Source: Actinospineispora eucalypti
GTDB lineage: Bacteria > Actinomycetota > Actinomycetes > Mycobacteriales > Pseudonocardiaceae
NCBI GenBank assembly: GCA_014208095.1
Contig: JACHMT010000001.1
Location: 1-64,000 of the forward strand
DNA: 64,000 nucleotides
Direction of reading: 5' to 3'
Below are positions 18,217-26,435 of this stretch, one piece after another; the stretch's first letter is position 1, and each line of letters opens with the position of its first letter. Position numbers and translations under genes: made by a program. Under the pieces are notes generated by a model. That model was given only the letters and a program-made list of their open reading frames with translations, did not search any database and was not told where the DNA came from.

Positions 18217-18983
18217 GCGGCTGGCCCCGCGCCGCCGGTGAGGGTTTGCAGCACGCCGACCACCGCGGGGGCGAGCATCACCCCGATGAACCCCAACACG
18301 CCGGCCTTGATCGCGGCCTTGCCCTTCTCCACTTCGTCGGCTTCGCCGCGCGCGGCCAGCAGCCGCAGGAACCCCACCGACAGGAAGAAGATCGTCACGG
18401 TGCCGAGCAGGGAGACCGCCAGGTTGCGGGCGTTGTCCAGGAACTGGTTGAGGCTGATCCCCGACGCCCCGTCACCCGGGGCGGCTAACACGTCCGCCGC
18501 CGGGGTGGGCGGAAACCCGACCAGCGCGGCGAGCACTGGAGCGGGGACGCCGCCGGCCCCGCCGTGCGGGCCCACCAGGTGGCCCAACCCCGCCATCAGC
18601 ACCACTACTGACACCAGCGCCGAGACCAACACGGAGGCCAGCGCGGCGCATGTGCGCGCGGCGACGCGCGCGACCCCGGCCGCCCGACCGCGCGTGCCGG
18701 CCGCCGCTGCGTGACCGTCGCCGGTGGGGCGGCCGGAGTCGTCCGGGGCGCTGGTGGCCACCGGTGCCGGTGGTGTCACCGGGGATTGCGTGGCCACCGT
18801 TTCCAGGGGGTTCGGTGTGGCCATCACCGGCGGTGCGGCCGGTGTTGTGGCCGGGGCGGGTTGTGAGTCGAGCCGCGGCCAACCGTTGAGTGCGCAAGTG
18901 TTGTCCGGCCACCGGGGGGCCGGGGTGGCCGAAGTGCCGTGACCGCTACTTATGTCCCCCGGCCGCGGGTGTCCGCTGCTCAT
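18213..18983 (-). CDS. VirB2/TrbC-like pilin candidate
   Basis: A 256-residue protein. A disordered N-terminal third is followed by a membrane helix (ALASVLVSALVSVVVLMAGLG), a short linker, and two helices separated by a charged loop: NLAVSLLGTVTIFFLSVGFLRLL, then EADEVEKGKAAIKAG, then VLGFIGVMLAPAVVGVLQTL. The two-helix hairpin with a small charged loop is the VirB2/TrbC pilin pattern. I start at the ATG at 18983 (protein MSSGHPRPG), which overlaps the stop of the upstream gene; the longer frame is its shadow. Confidence 0.7.
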   Translation of the reverse strand: MSSGHPRPGDISSGHGTSATPAPRWPDNTCALNGWPRLDSQPAPATTPAAPPVMATPNPLETVATQSPVTPPAPVATSAPDDSGRPTGDGHAAAAGTRGRAAGVARVAARTCAALASVLVSALVSVVVLMAGLGHLVGPHGGAGGVPAPVLAALVGFPPTPAADVLAAPGDGASGISLNQFLDNARNLAVSLLGTVTIFFLSVGFLRLLAARGEADEVEKGKAAIKAGVLGFIGVMLAPAVVGVLQTLTGGAGPAA

Positions 18984-19720
18984 CGCCCGGTCTCCTTGCC
19001 CGCGCCCCGCCGGGGCCGCGCGCCCGTGCCGGACCGGCGCCCGGATGTCGCGTCGGTTGGCTGGCGGGTGGGGCGGCGCGCGGGTCGGCTCGCGCGGGCA
19101 CGCTGCGTGAGCGTGGGCGCGTTCTCCGGCGCGGCGGTGCCGTCCCGGCCGCTGGTGCTGGTGGTGGTGTCGCGCAGGGCGCGGGCGCCGCGGTAGGCGC
19201 TCATCAGCAGCAGCCACCGGATACGGGGGTCACGGGCGTCGTTGTGGTCGTGGCGGCGCAGCTCGGACAGGAATCCGCCCAGCGCGGCGGCCTCCAGCTC
19301 CGCGCGCAACTCCGGACGCTGGTGTGGGCGGCGGTGTGGTGGGCTGAGCGTGGCGACGATGCGCATCAGGTCGGGCAGCGCGACCGCGGCGGCGGCCACG
19401 GTCCAGGCGGCCTGGTCGGGGCTGCTGGTGCGGGCTTGGCGGACCAGGTAGGACCACACCGCCGCCCGGGAGGACGCGCACACCGCCGGGGAGGCCAGCA
19501 GCGCGCGCAGCCGGTCCAGCGGTACCGGGAGGTCCGGCAGGTCGGGGAACCGGCGCGGGTGCACAGCCAGCGGGTACGGGCCGGTGACCAGCCACCGGAA
19601 CGTGTTTTCCAGAGTGGCGAACACCCCCATTCCGGCGGCATTCGAGGAACCAGCTCGATTCTGGTCGCGGCGTCGGTTTTGGGGCCGGTTGTGGTGCTTT
19701 TCTTCCGGTGATGTGGCCAC
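18980..19720 (-). CDS. Hypothetical protein, first gene of the T4SS operon
   Basis: A 246-residue soluble, largely helical protein without signal or membrane segments. The first ~35 and last ~60 residues are basic and disordered; the middle has Leu/Ala-rich helices (LPDLMRIVATLSPPH, ALGGFLSELRRHDHNDARDP). No family recognised. As promoter-proximal gene of the operon, downstream of the inverted GTGATGAC boxes, it is probably a cytoplasmic accessory of the transfer machine. Confidence 0.65.
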   Translation of the reverse strand: MATSPEEKHHNRPQNRRRDQNRAGSSNAAGMGVFATLENTFRWLVTGPYPLAVHPRRFPDLPDLPVPLDRLRALLASPAVCASSRAAVWSYLVRQARTSSPDQAAWTVAAAAVALPDLMRIVATLSPPHRRPHQRPELRAELEAAALGGFLSELRRHDHNDARDPRIRWLLLMSAYRGARALRDTTTSTSGRDGTAAPENAPTLTQRARASRPARRPTRQPTDATSGRRSGTGARPRRGAGKETGR

Positions 19721-19789
19721 GGGCGAGGCTCCTTAGCGATCGGCGAGCAAAGAGACGCGGGAACGTCGCGCACAGGACGCCATAAACGG

Positions 19790-20080
19790 GTCATCACGAA
19801 GTCATCACCAAGTCATCACCTGGCCGCGGCGGAATAGCGCGCGCCGGGCGTGCGGTGAATTCACCCGCTCGGCGCAAACCGGGGCGCCGTCCGCCGGCGC
19901 CCGTCCGCCGGCGGCTGAGGCGAGAGCCGCGCAGTGGAAAGTCTTCCCTGGTCAGCCTCGCTTGGAGGCTGGGGTGATGACTCGGTGATGACGGACCTGA
20001 TGACTGGGTGATGACTCGGTGATGACTGAGTGATGACGCCCGGGGCCGGGTGACGACTTAGGTGATGACTCGGTGATGAC
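19790..20080. promoter_or_regulatory. GTGATGAC box array between divergent transfer operons
   Basis: Three inverted boxes (GTCATCAC) start at 19790, 19801 and 19812. Nine direct boxes start at 19974, 19985, 19997, 20008, 20019, 20030, 20050, 20062 and 20073; those at 19997 and 20050 differ by one base. Most spacings are exactly 11 bases, one turn of the helix, so a protein could bind cooperatively along one face. The array fills the 479-base gap between the T4SS operon and the coupling-ATPase operon. The inverted boxes lie close to the minus-strand start and the direct ones upstream of the plus-strand start. GT-N4-AC fits the half-site style of GntR proteins such as the one coded at 26091. 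An origin of transfer or replication here is an alternative. Confidence 0.7.
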
Positions 20081-20199
20081 CGTGCCCGTCTACAAAAGCT
20101 CACACATTCCGCGACACGCACCGGAACAGCGGGCCAAGAAAGAACGCGACCGGTGAGGAAACGCGCGGACCAGTTCATCTGTGCGAAAGGAATACTCCC

Positions 20200-21783
20200 G
20201 TGAATGCACGCCTGTTTCCCGCCGCGATGGCACACGCCGCCGAATGGATTGCCGTCATTCCGCGCCCGGTTCTGTCGTCTTCTGCGCCCTCACCGCTGGG
20301 AGCACCGGTGGCATTGGCCGGCGGTGGGGATTGCGGCAGCGCGCCGGGTGGGCTGCTGGGCTGGTGGGGGTGCACCCTGACCGGCGCGTCCGAGCACCTG
20401 ATGACCGCCCTGTTGCGGCTGGGGGCGGTGGCGCCGCTGCTGGTCGCGGTCACGGCGGCCATCAGCGTGGCGGTGTGGGTGCTGCGGGCGTTCGCCACGA
20501 TGGGCGCCGCGCAGGGCGCGGTGTGGTTGGAAATCACCCCGCCGAAAACCCTGCCGGCCGGCGCGGGGTTGGCGCTGTGGCGGGTGCTGGCCGGGGTGTT
20601 GGGCCGCGCGCGCGGCACCTGGCTGTGGGGGCGCCCGGCCCTGTCCGTCGAGTGGTTCGCCGACCCGGGCGGGGTGCGGGCCGGGGTGTGGCTGCCCGCC
20701 GGTATCCGCCCCGGGCCGGTCGCGGACGCGCTGGAACGCGCGTGTCCGGGGGCGCGGGTGCGCCCGACGCACCCGCCGGTGTGGTGGCGCTACCCGTCAC
20801 GCTGCGTGGAACTCGCCCCCGCGGCCGGCCCGTGGACCCCGCTCATCGACCCCGCGACCGCCCGCCGCGCGGCGGGTCAGGTCGGAGGCAGTGAGGCGGC
20901 CGAGGAACCGTTGCGGGCGCTGCTGGGTGCGCTGGCCGGGCTGCGCCCCGGTGAACAAGCCGCCGTGCAGCTCGTCGTGTCCCACCACCGCACCGGGGGT
21001 GCCGGCGGCGGGGTGGCCGGGTTGTTGCGCGGGGCCACCCCGGCCCTGCTCGGCGGGGTGACCGGTGCCGTGGCCGCCGGGGTGCTCGCGGTGCTGGACC
21101 TGTTCAGCTCCAGCAGCCGCCCGACCCGGCGACGCGCCCGCGGCCAGCGGACCGGCGGGGCGTCCGCCGGTGACCCGGTGCGGGCGGCGGCGGCGAAAGC
21201 CGCGGACGCGAAACGGGCGGCCGGGCCGCACCTGCGCGTCACCCTGCGCGTAGCCGCCACCGTGCCCATGCCAACCGGGTGGCGGGCTGAGCGTGCCCGC
21301 GCCGGGGACCTCACCGCCGGTTTCGACCTGGTGACCGACACGGAGCTACGGCCGGTGTGGCGGCGGCTGGCGGTGGCGGAACTCCTGGTGCTGCACGGCC
21401 ACGGCCGCCGCCCCTTCCACGCGACGCTGCCCGAGCTGGCCGCGCTGTGGCACCTACCCACAACACCGGGCCGCTTCGGCCTCACCGCGGCCACCACCCG
21501 CTTCCACGACCCCGGCCGTGGTGTCTCCACCGGCCCCGACACCAGCCCCACCACCGGCGCCGGTGACACCGATGCCCGGCCGCGGCGGCAGGCACCACCG
21601 CCCCGCCCCAACGGCCAACAGGGCGGCGAGCAGGGCGGCGAACCCGGACACCACGGCCGGCCGCCGGCCGGGCTGGCGCGGCCGGTCCCGACCCGGCCAC
21701 CGAACCGACCCGCGCACCACGGCCACCCGAGCGACCCCGGCCGGCCGGCCCGGGTCCGCGACCCTCGCCGGGGCTGGTCATGA
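20200..21783 (+). CDS. Membrane protein partner of the coupling ATPase
   Basis: A 527-residue protein. Two hydrophobic segments near the N-terminus include APLLVAVTAAISVAVWVLRAF (~residues 85-105). A mixed domain follows, with a hydrophobic patch (LLGGVTGAVAAGVLAVLDLF), a beta-rich stretch (LRVTLRVAATVPMP) and a ~110-residue disordered Pro/Arg tail. It stops inside the VirD4-like start (ATGA), so the two are co-translated. Its position matches membrane proteins found before HerA/VirD4-type ATPases in actinobacterial elements. GTG at 20200 is preceded by GAAAGGA. Confidence 0.65.
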   Translation: MNARLFPAAMAHAAEWIAVIPRPVLSSSAPSPLGAPVALAGGGDCGSAPGGLLGWWGCTLTGASEHLMTALLRLGAVAPLLVAVTAAISVAVWVLRAFATMGAAQGAVWLEITPPKTLPAGAGLALWRVLAGVLGRARGTWLWGRPALSVEWFADPGGVRAGVWLPAGIRPGPVADALERACPGARVRPTHPPVWWRYPSRCVELAPAAGPWTPLIDPATARRAAGQVGGSEAAEEPLRALLGALAGLRPGEQAAVQLVVSHHRTGGAGGGVAGLLRGATPALLGGVTGAVAAGVLAVLDLFSSSSRPTRRRARGQRTGGASAGDPVRAAAAKAADAKRAAGPHLRVTLRVAATVPMPTGWRAERARAGDLTAGFDLVTDTELRPVWRRLAVAELLVLHGHGRRPFHATLPELAALWHLPTTPGRFGLTAATTRFHDPGRGVSTGPDTSPTTGAGDTDARPRRQAPPPRPNGQQGGEQGGEPGHHGRPPAGLARPVPTRPPNRPAHHGHPSDPGRPARVRDPRRGWS

Positions 21784-23249
21784 CCCCGCCACCGGCCCAC
21801 CAGCACCGGGAGGGGCGGCGGTGGGTGGACCTGGCCCGGCCCCTGCCCTCCGCGCTCGCCGTGGCCACCGGTGGACACCGGCTGCTGCTGGCCTCCCCAC
21901 ACGACCCCCGCCGGATGCAACGCCGCTTGTTGGGGCGGGCGAACGCCGGCCGCGCGGTGCTGGTCTACCTCGAGGTACCGGACGGCCGCTACCACCTGCA
22001 CGTCATCGGGCAGACCGGCGCCGGGAAATCCTGGTGGCTGACCCAATACGTGATCGGTGAGGTACTCGCCGGGCGGGGTGTCGCCCTGATCGATCCACAG
22101 GGCGACCTGGTGCGCGCGGTGCTCGACCGGCTGCCCGCGTGGGCGGGTGACCGGCTGGTGCTGCTGGACCCTGACGAACGACTCGCCCCACCCGCCTACA
22201 ACCCCCTCGCTCCGGCCGTCACCGTCGCCGGTGGCGACGGCGCCGAGCTGGCGCGGGAGTGGGCCGCGGAAAACCTGGCCGGCACCATGCGCGCGCTCTA
22301 CAGCGCCTCCTGGGGTCCCCGTATGGACGGGTTCCTGCGGGCAAGCTGCCTGACCCTCGCCCGCCGCCCGGACTCCACCGTGCCGGACATCGCGACGTTC
22401 CTCACCGATGACGTGTTCCGCCGCACGGTGGTGGCGCGGCACGGCACCCCGGACGGCCTGGGGAATGTGTGGGCCGAGTTCGACGCGCTCACCCCCGCCG
22501 CCCGCGCGGGCATGACGGCCCCGTTGGTGGATCGGCTGCGCGCGGTGATGTCGCGGCGGTTCGCCCGCGAGCTGCTCGCCGGCACGCGTTCCACCTTCGA
22601 CCTGGGCCAGATCCTGGACGGCGGAATCCTGCTCGCCCGCCTCCCGAAAGGCGAGATCGGCGAAGAAACGTCCCGGCTGGTGTCCGGGCTGCTGCTGGCC
22701 GGGCTCTGGGGCGAGACCACCCGCCGTTCCCAGCAACCCATCGACCAGCGGTTGGACGCCACGATCCTGGTCGACGAGGCACACAACGCGCTCACCCTGC
22801 CCATCAAGATCGATTACGCCCTGGCCGAGTCCCGGGGCTACCGGGTGTCGTGGGTGCTCGGGCACCAACACCGGGATCAGCTCACCGACCCGATGGCCCA
22901 CGCACTGGACACCAACGCTCGCAACAAGATGGCGTTCACCGTGTCCCCACGGGACGCGCGTGCGTTGGTCCGCCACTACGGCGACCACTTCGCCGAAGAA
23001 GACCTCTCGGAGCGGCCCGGGTTCCAGATCAGCGCCCGGACCGTGGCCAGCGGCCACGACCAGCCCGGCTACACCCTCGACACCCTCCCACTGGACCCCC
23101 CGATCCCCGGGAGGGCCCAGCACCTACGCGCCCGCGCCCGCGCGCGGGTCGGCCTCCCGCACGCCGCCCGGAAATCCGAGAGCGGCCAGCGCGGTATCGC
23201 GGCCACCCCGTACGGGGCATGGCTGTTCGGCTCCGAGCGCGTGTCATGA
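21780..23249 (+). CDS. VirD4/TraD-like coupling ATPase
   Basis: A 489-residue ATPase. Walker A is GQTGAGKSWW (~residue 78), followed by GVALIDPQGDLVRAVL. Walker B is ATILVDEAHNAL (~residue 325), with VLGHQHRDQLTDPM as a sensor-like motif, as in HerA/VirD4/TraG enzymes. Such proteins link the processed DNA to the secretion channel and pump it. There is no N-terminal membrane helix; the preceding, translationally coupled membrane protein may provide the anchor. The ATG at 21780 is certain from the ATGA overlap. Confidence 0.88.
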   Translation: MTPPPAHQHREGRRWVDLARPLPSALAVATGGHRLLLASPHDPRRMQRRLLGRANAGRAVLVYLEVPDGRYHLHVIGQTGAGKSWWLTQYVIGEVLAGRGVALIDPQGDLVRAVLDRLPAWAGDRLVLLDPDERLAPPAYNPLAPAVTVAGGDGAELAREWAAENLAGTMRALYSASWGPRMDGFLRASCLTLARRPDSTVPDIATFLTDDVFRRTVVARHGTPDGLGNVWAEFDALTPAARAGMTAPLVDRLRAVMSRRFARELLAGTRSTFDLGQILDGGILLARLPKGEIGEETSRLVSGLLLAGLWGETTRRSQQPIDQRLDATILVDEAHNALTLPIKIDYALAESRGYRVSWVLGHQHRDQLTDPMAHALDTNARNKMAFTVSPRDARALVRHYGDHFAEEDLSERPGFQISARTVASGHDQPGYTLDTLPLDPPIPGRAQHLRARARARVGLPHAARKSESGQRGIAATPYGAWLFGSERVS

Positions 23250-23361
23250 CCGCCGCCAACCGGCCGCCGGCTATCGAGCCGAGCCACCCGCCCTAGCCAC
23301 CCGCGCACCCATCGCGATCCGCCACGCCCCTTTGTTGATCACTTAGTTGAAAGGCACCGAC

Positions 23362-24351
23362 ATGACCAGCTCGCACCCGTTCCCGAACCCTGAGCCGCGT
23401 CCCCGTGGGCGGGCCGCCGCCGAAGCAGCCGCCCGCCGCCGCGCCCTGCGCCGCGCCGCGCGCATCGCCCGGCGCGCACGCCGGATCGAGCGCGCCGAAC
23501 AGCGCGAGCACCAGCACGCCTGCCCGCCGCAATGGACTCCGCAACAGCACGCGGAAGCCGCCCGCCGCCACGAACGCCACCGCATGATCATGTTCGGGGT
23601 GCTGTTCCTGCTGTGGACCGGGTCCACCATCGTGGCCTTGGCCTACGTGGTCACCGCCCGCCACCAGGCGACCGGCCACACGGAGCCCCCCACCCCGACC
23701 AGCACGGCGGCCAGCACCCTGACGGGCACCGCCAGGGTGGCGGTGGTGCGGCCGGTCGCGTTCACCACCGAGCTGCCGGCCCACACCCCGGCCCACACGG
23801 GCACGGCGCCCGCGCCGGGCACCTGGGCGGCGATCCGTCCGGGCAACGACGACACGCGCGGCTGCCGCGTCGCGTCCGCCTCGGCCGAGCGGGAGCCGGG
23901 TGGGCTGGTGGTCCGTACCGGGCCGCTCGACATCAGCATCGGCGACCGCGACACCCACCGCGACCGCGACAACGGCCGGTGTGTCAACCAGACCAACACC
24001 CGCGACCGGGACCGCGACCGCGACGACGACAAGGACCGCGACCGGGACCGGGCGAAGGACCGGGGGCGGTGCGTATGCGTGATCCCCGGCCACCGCACCG
24101 ACCGAGACCCGGCCGACTGGGACGAACGCGACCGGGGCGGCTGGGACCGGCCGTGGAACCGGGACTACCCGCGCTCGTCCTGGCCTGGCCCCGGCGGCTG
24201 GGACCGGTCGGGGTACGAGCGGCCCGGCAACCCGGGCACGGGCCGGCCGGGTGAGGAGGTCTGCCGCTCCTACCCGCCCAGGGTCCACCCGGACGTACCG
24301 AACGGCGGCACCGTGTGCTCCAACCCCGACCGGCCCTCCGGTCGCTGGTAA
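23362..24351 (+). CDS. Membrane protein with Arg/Asp-repeat exterior
   Basis: A 329-residue protein. The first ~70 residues are an Arg/Ala-rich basic helix. One membrane helix follows (MIMFGVLFLLWTGSTIVALAYVV), then an outside domain of ~210 residues. It contains an alternating Arg/Asp tract near 23990-24070 and several Cys residues. No family recognised. The ATG at 23362 has GAAAGG seven bases upstream and is preferred over an in-frame TTG at 23347. It follows the coupling ATPase by 112 bases and precedes the second GTGATGAC array. Confidence 0.6.
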   Translation: MTSSHPFPNPEPRPRGRAAAEAAARRRALRRAARIARRARRIERAEQREHQHACPPQWTPQQHAEAARRHERHRMIMFGVLFLLWTGSTIVALAYVVTARHQATGHTEPPTPTSTAASTLTGTARVAVVRPVAFTTELPAHTPAHTGTAPAPGTWAAIRPGNDDTRGCRVASASAEREPGGLVVRTGPLDISIGDRDTHRDRDNGRCVNQTNTRDRDRDRDDDKDRDRDRAKDRGRCVCVIPGHRTDRDPADWDERDRGGWDRPWNRDYPRSSWPGPGGWDRSGYERPGNPGTGRPGEEVCRSYPPRVHPDVPNGGTVCSNPDRPSGRW

Positions 24352-24429
24352 CCCACTCGCCCGCGCACCGAGTTCGGCCACGGCGGCGCACCGTGTTGAC
24401 CACTCTGTTGATCATGCCCAGGTCCTGGA

Positions 24430-24470
24430 GTGATGACTCGGTGATGACGTCGTGATGACTCGGTGATGAC
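24430..24470 (+). promoter_or_regulatory. Second GTGATGAC array, upstream of the replication-relaxation gene
   Basis: Four perfect direct boxes start at 24430, 24441, 24452 and 24463, each exactly 11 bases apart. They are identical in sequence and phasing to the array at 19974-20080. They lie about 125 bases before the start of the replication-relaxation/Xis/GntR/integrase operon, so one regulator probably controls transfer and excision together. Confidence 0.7.
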
Positions 24471-24595
24471 GGTTCAACCGGTGCGGCCGTCACCGCGGCG
24501 ATGGCCCGGCAACGGGTCGTCAGCTCGAATGCCGCGGTGACCGCCGCAACCCGTACCCCCTTGTTTGCCCAGGTCAACCACCAGGAGACGTTCCG

Positions 24596-25699
24596 ATGGA
24601 TCTGCCCCGACTCACCAGTGAAAACCCGCATCCGCTGACAAAATCCCTCACCAAACATGTCCCTCAGTCCCCAACTCGTCCCCCCGCCCGCCCCTCCCAG
24701 CCGTCCCGGCCCCCGGGCCACGGCCCGGCCAGCTCGTCCGCCGACCGGCCGCCGACCCGCCCGAGTGGATCAAGAACCGCCGCCGCGCAAGATCAGAAAC
24801 GGCAAGAGCAGAAACGGCGGTTGACGATCAACGACGCGGTACGCGAGGGCGGCCGGCTCACCCAACGCGACCGCCAGGTGATCGCGCTGTTGGCTGATCA
24901 CCAGGTGGCCACCGCCGAACAACTCGCCCGGGTCGCGTTCCCGAACCCGGTGCGCGCGCGGTGCCGACTGGTGCTGCTCGCCCAGCGCGGTGTGCTGGCC
25001 CGGTTCCGTCCGTATCAGCGGCCGGGCAGCATGCCCTACCACTACGCATTGGGCACGCTCGGCGCGATGCTGCACGCCGCCGCCGCGGGGGCATCGATCC
25101 CGACCCCGGCGACAACGGAACGGAACCTGGTCCGCCTGTCCCAGTCGCGCACCCTGGATCACACGCGCGGGGTCGTCGAGTTCTTCACCCTGCTGCACGC
25201 CACCGCCCGCCGCACTCCCGGCGCGACGCTGGACCTGTGGTGCAACGAGACCACCGCCGCCGAAGCGTGCATCGGCATCGTGCGCCCGGACGGCATCGGG
25301 CAGTGGACCGAGCACACCCCGGCCGGGTCCCGGACCGTGGGGTTCCTCTACGAGCACGACACGGGCACCGAGCCGTTGCGGGTGTTGCTGGACAAGATCG
25401 GCAAGTACGGCGAACTCGGGGCGGCCGGCAACGTGCGGCCGGTGCTGATCCAGTTCCCGAATCCCGCGCGGGAGACCAACCTTCACCGCGCCATCCGGGA
25501 GCGTTACGGCCCGGCCGGGCCGGCGGCGGTGTTCCTGGCCACCACCAACACCGCCCAGATCACCGCCCTGGGCGATCCGGTCGGGCCGGTCTGGACACCG
25601 GTGGACCGGTACGCCGGCCGGTACCGGCTCACCGCGCTACCCGGCTACCGGGGACGGCTGAACCCGTCCAACCCGCTCGACTTGTTCGACCGGGCATGA
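24596..25699 (+). CDS. Replication-relaxation family protein
   Basis: A 367-residue protein. After a ~75-residue disordered N-terminus comes a winged-helix domain: LTQRDRQVIALLADHQVATAEQLARVAF, then RLVLLAQRGVLARFRP. The C-terminal half is an alpha/beta domain of the replication-relaxation (MobC-like) family. Such proteins are thought to help melt or nick DNA at an origin of transfer or replication; the exact activity is not settled. AGGAG lies eight bases before the ATG. As no classic relaxase is visible, this is the best candidate for DNA processing in the element. The stop overlaps the Xis-like start. Confidence 0.8.
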   Translation: MDLPRLTSENPHPLTKSLTKHVPQSPTRPPARPSQPSRPPGHGPASSSADRPPTRPSGSRTAAAQDQKRQEQKRRLTINDAVREGGRLTQRDRQVIALLADHQVATAEQLARVAFPNPVRARCRLVLLAQRGVLARFRPYQRPGSMPYHYALGTLGAMLHAAAAGASIPTPATTERNLVRLSQSRTLDHTRGVVEFFTLLHATARRTPGATLDLWCNETTAAEACIGIVRPDGIGQWTEHTPAGSRTVGFLYEHDTGTEPLRVLLDKIGKYGELGAAGNVRPVLIQFPNPARETNLHRAIRERYGPAGPAAVFLATTNTAQITALGDPVGPVWTPVDRYAGRYRLTALPGYRGRLNPSNPLDLFDRA

Positions 25700-26013
25700 G
25701 CGGCCAGCACGGCGAGGGCCACGCGAGCCACACCCACCCGTCCGACTCGCGCCCCGCCGCCCGCCGCACCCGCCCGCCGAACCGGCCCACCAGCCGCGAC
25801 CGGCCACCCGCCCGGCCCGGCGGCGGTCCGGCGCGGGAGCCGCTGGCCACCCGCGCGGAGGTAGCCGCCTACCTCCGCATGCCGGTCAAGACCCTGGCCT
25901 ACTGGGCCTCGATCGGTGAGGGACCGGCCTACCAGCGCACCGGCCGGCACACCCGCTACCGGTGGGCCGACGTGGACCAGTGGCTAGAGCGGCAACGCCA
26001 GCCACAACGCTAA
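25696..26013 (+). CDS. AlpA/Xis-like helix-turn-helix protein
   Basis: A 105-residue protein with a disordered N-terminus and a C-terminal MerR/excisionase-type domain: ATRAEVAAYLRMPVKTLAYW, then GRHTRYRWADVDQWLERQ. Such proteins bind and bend attachment-site DNA and steer the integrase toward excision. The ATG at 25696 overlaps the upstream stop (ATGA). Genetic position, two genes before the integrase, supports the excisionase role. Confidence 0.8.
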   Translation: MSGQHGEGHASHTHPSDSRPAARRTRPPNRPTSRDRPPARPGGGPAREPLATRAEVAAYLRMPVKTLAYWASIGEGPAYQRTGRHTRYRWADVDQWLERQRQPQR

Positions 26014-26061
26014 CCACCACCCGCCACCCCACCATGCAAAAGTTATCCAAGACTTGCGGAA

Positions 26062-26075
26062 AGACTTGGAAGTCT
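26062..26075. promoter_or_regulatory. AGACTT-GG-AAGTCT palindrome before the GntR gene
   Basis: Six-base inverted arms with a two-base centre; the left arm is also present at 26050-26055 in CAAGACTTG. It lies 15-28 bases before the GTG at 26091. A site here would let the regulator block its own and the integrase gene's expression. Confidence 0.5.
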
Positions 26076-26090
26076 GGCATGGTGGGGCGC

Positions 26091-26435
26091 GTGGCCAAGC
26101 ACACCGACATCGCGGAGCAGCTCCGCACCCGCCTACGGACCGACGAATTCCCGGTCGGCTCCACCTTCCCGGCCGTTGCGCTGATCACCAGCGAGTACGG
26201 GGTCTCACCGACCACCGCGTACCGGGCACTCAAGCACCTGGAAAGCCTCGGAGAGGTCCGGGTCGGGCACGGCACCGCCACCGTGGTTCTGTCCGAACCC
26301 GCGCCGCGTGACCCGGACCCGCACGCGCTGCTGGCCGAGGCACGCGAGCACCTGAACCGCGCTACCGCGCTGCTGGACGAACTCGCCGACACCCTCACCC
26401 GCCGACACACCGAGGAGAGCCGCGATGGCCGTTGA
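26091..26435 (+). CDS. GntR family regulator (KorSA-like)
   Basis: A 114-residue protein with an N-terminal GntR winged helix-turn-helix (IAEQLRTRLRTDEFPVGSTF, then GVSPTTAYRALKHLESLGEV) and only a short C-terminal helix, too small for a ligand domain. This short form resembles KorSA-type repressors of actinomycete integrative elements. I start at GTG 26091 (VAKHTDIAEQ), which matches where GntR proteins usually begin; ATG at 26079 is possible. It overlaps the integrase start by 11 bases. The GTGATGAC arrays and the palindrome at 26062 are candidate targets. Confidence 0.8.
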   Translation: MAKHTDIAEQLRTRLRTDEFPVGSTFPAVALITSEYGVSPTTAYRALKHLESLGEVRVGHGTATVVLSEPAPRDPDPHALLAEAREHLNRATALLDELADTLTRRHTEESRDGR

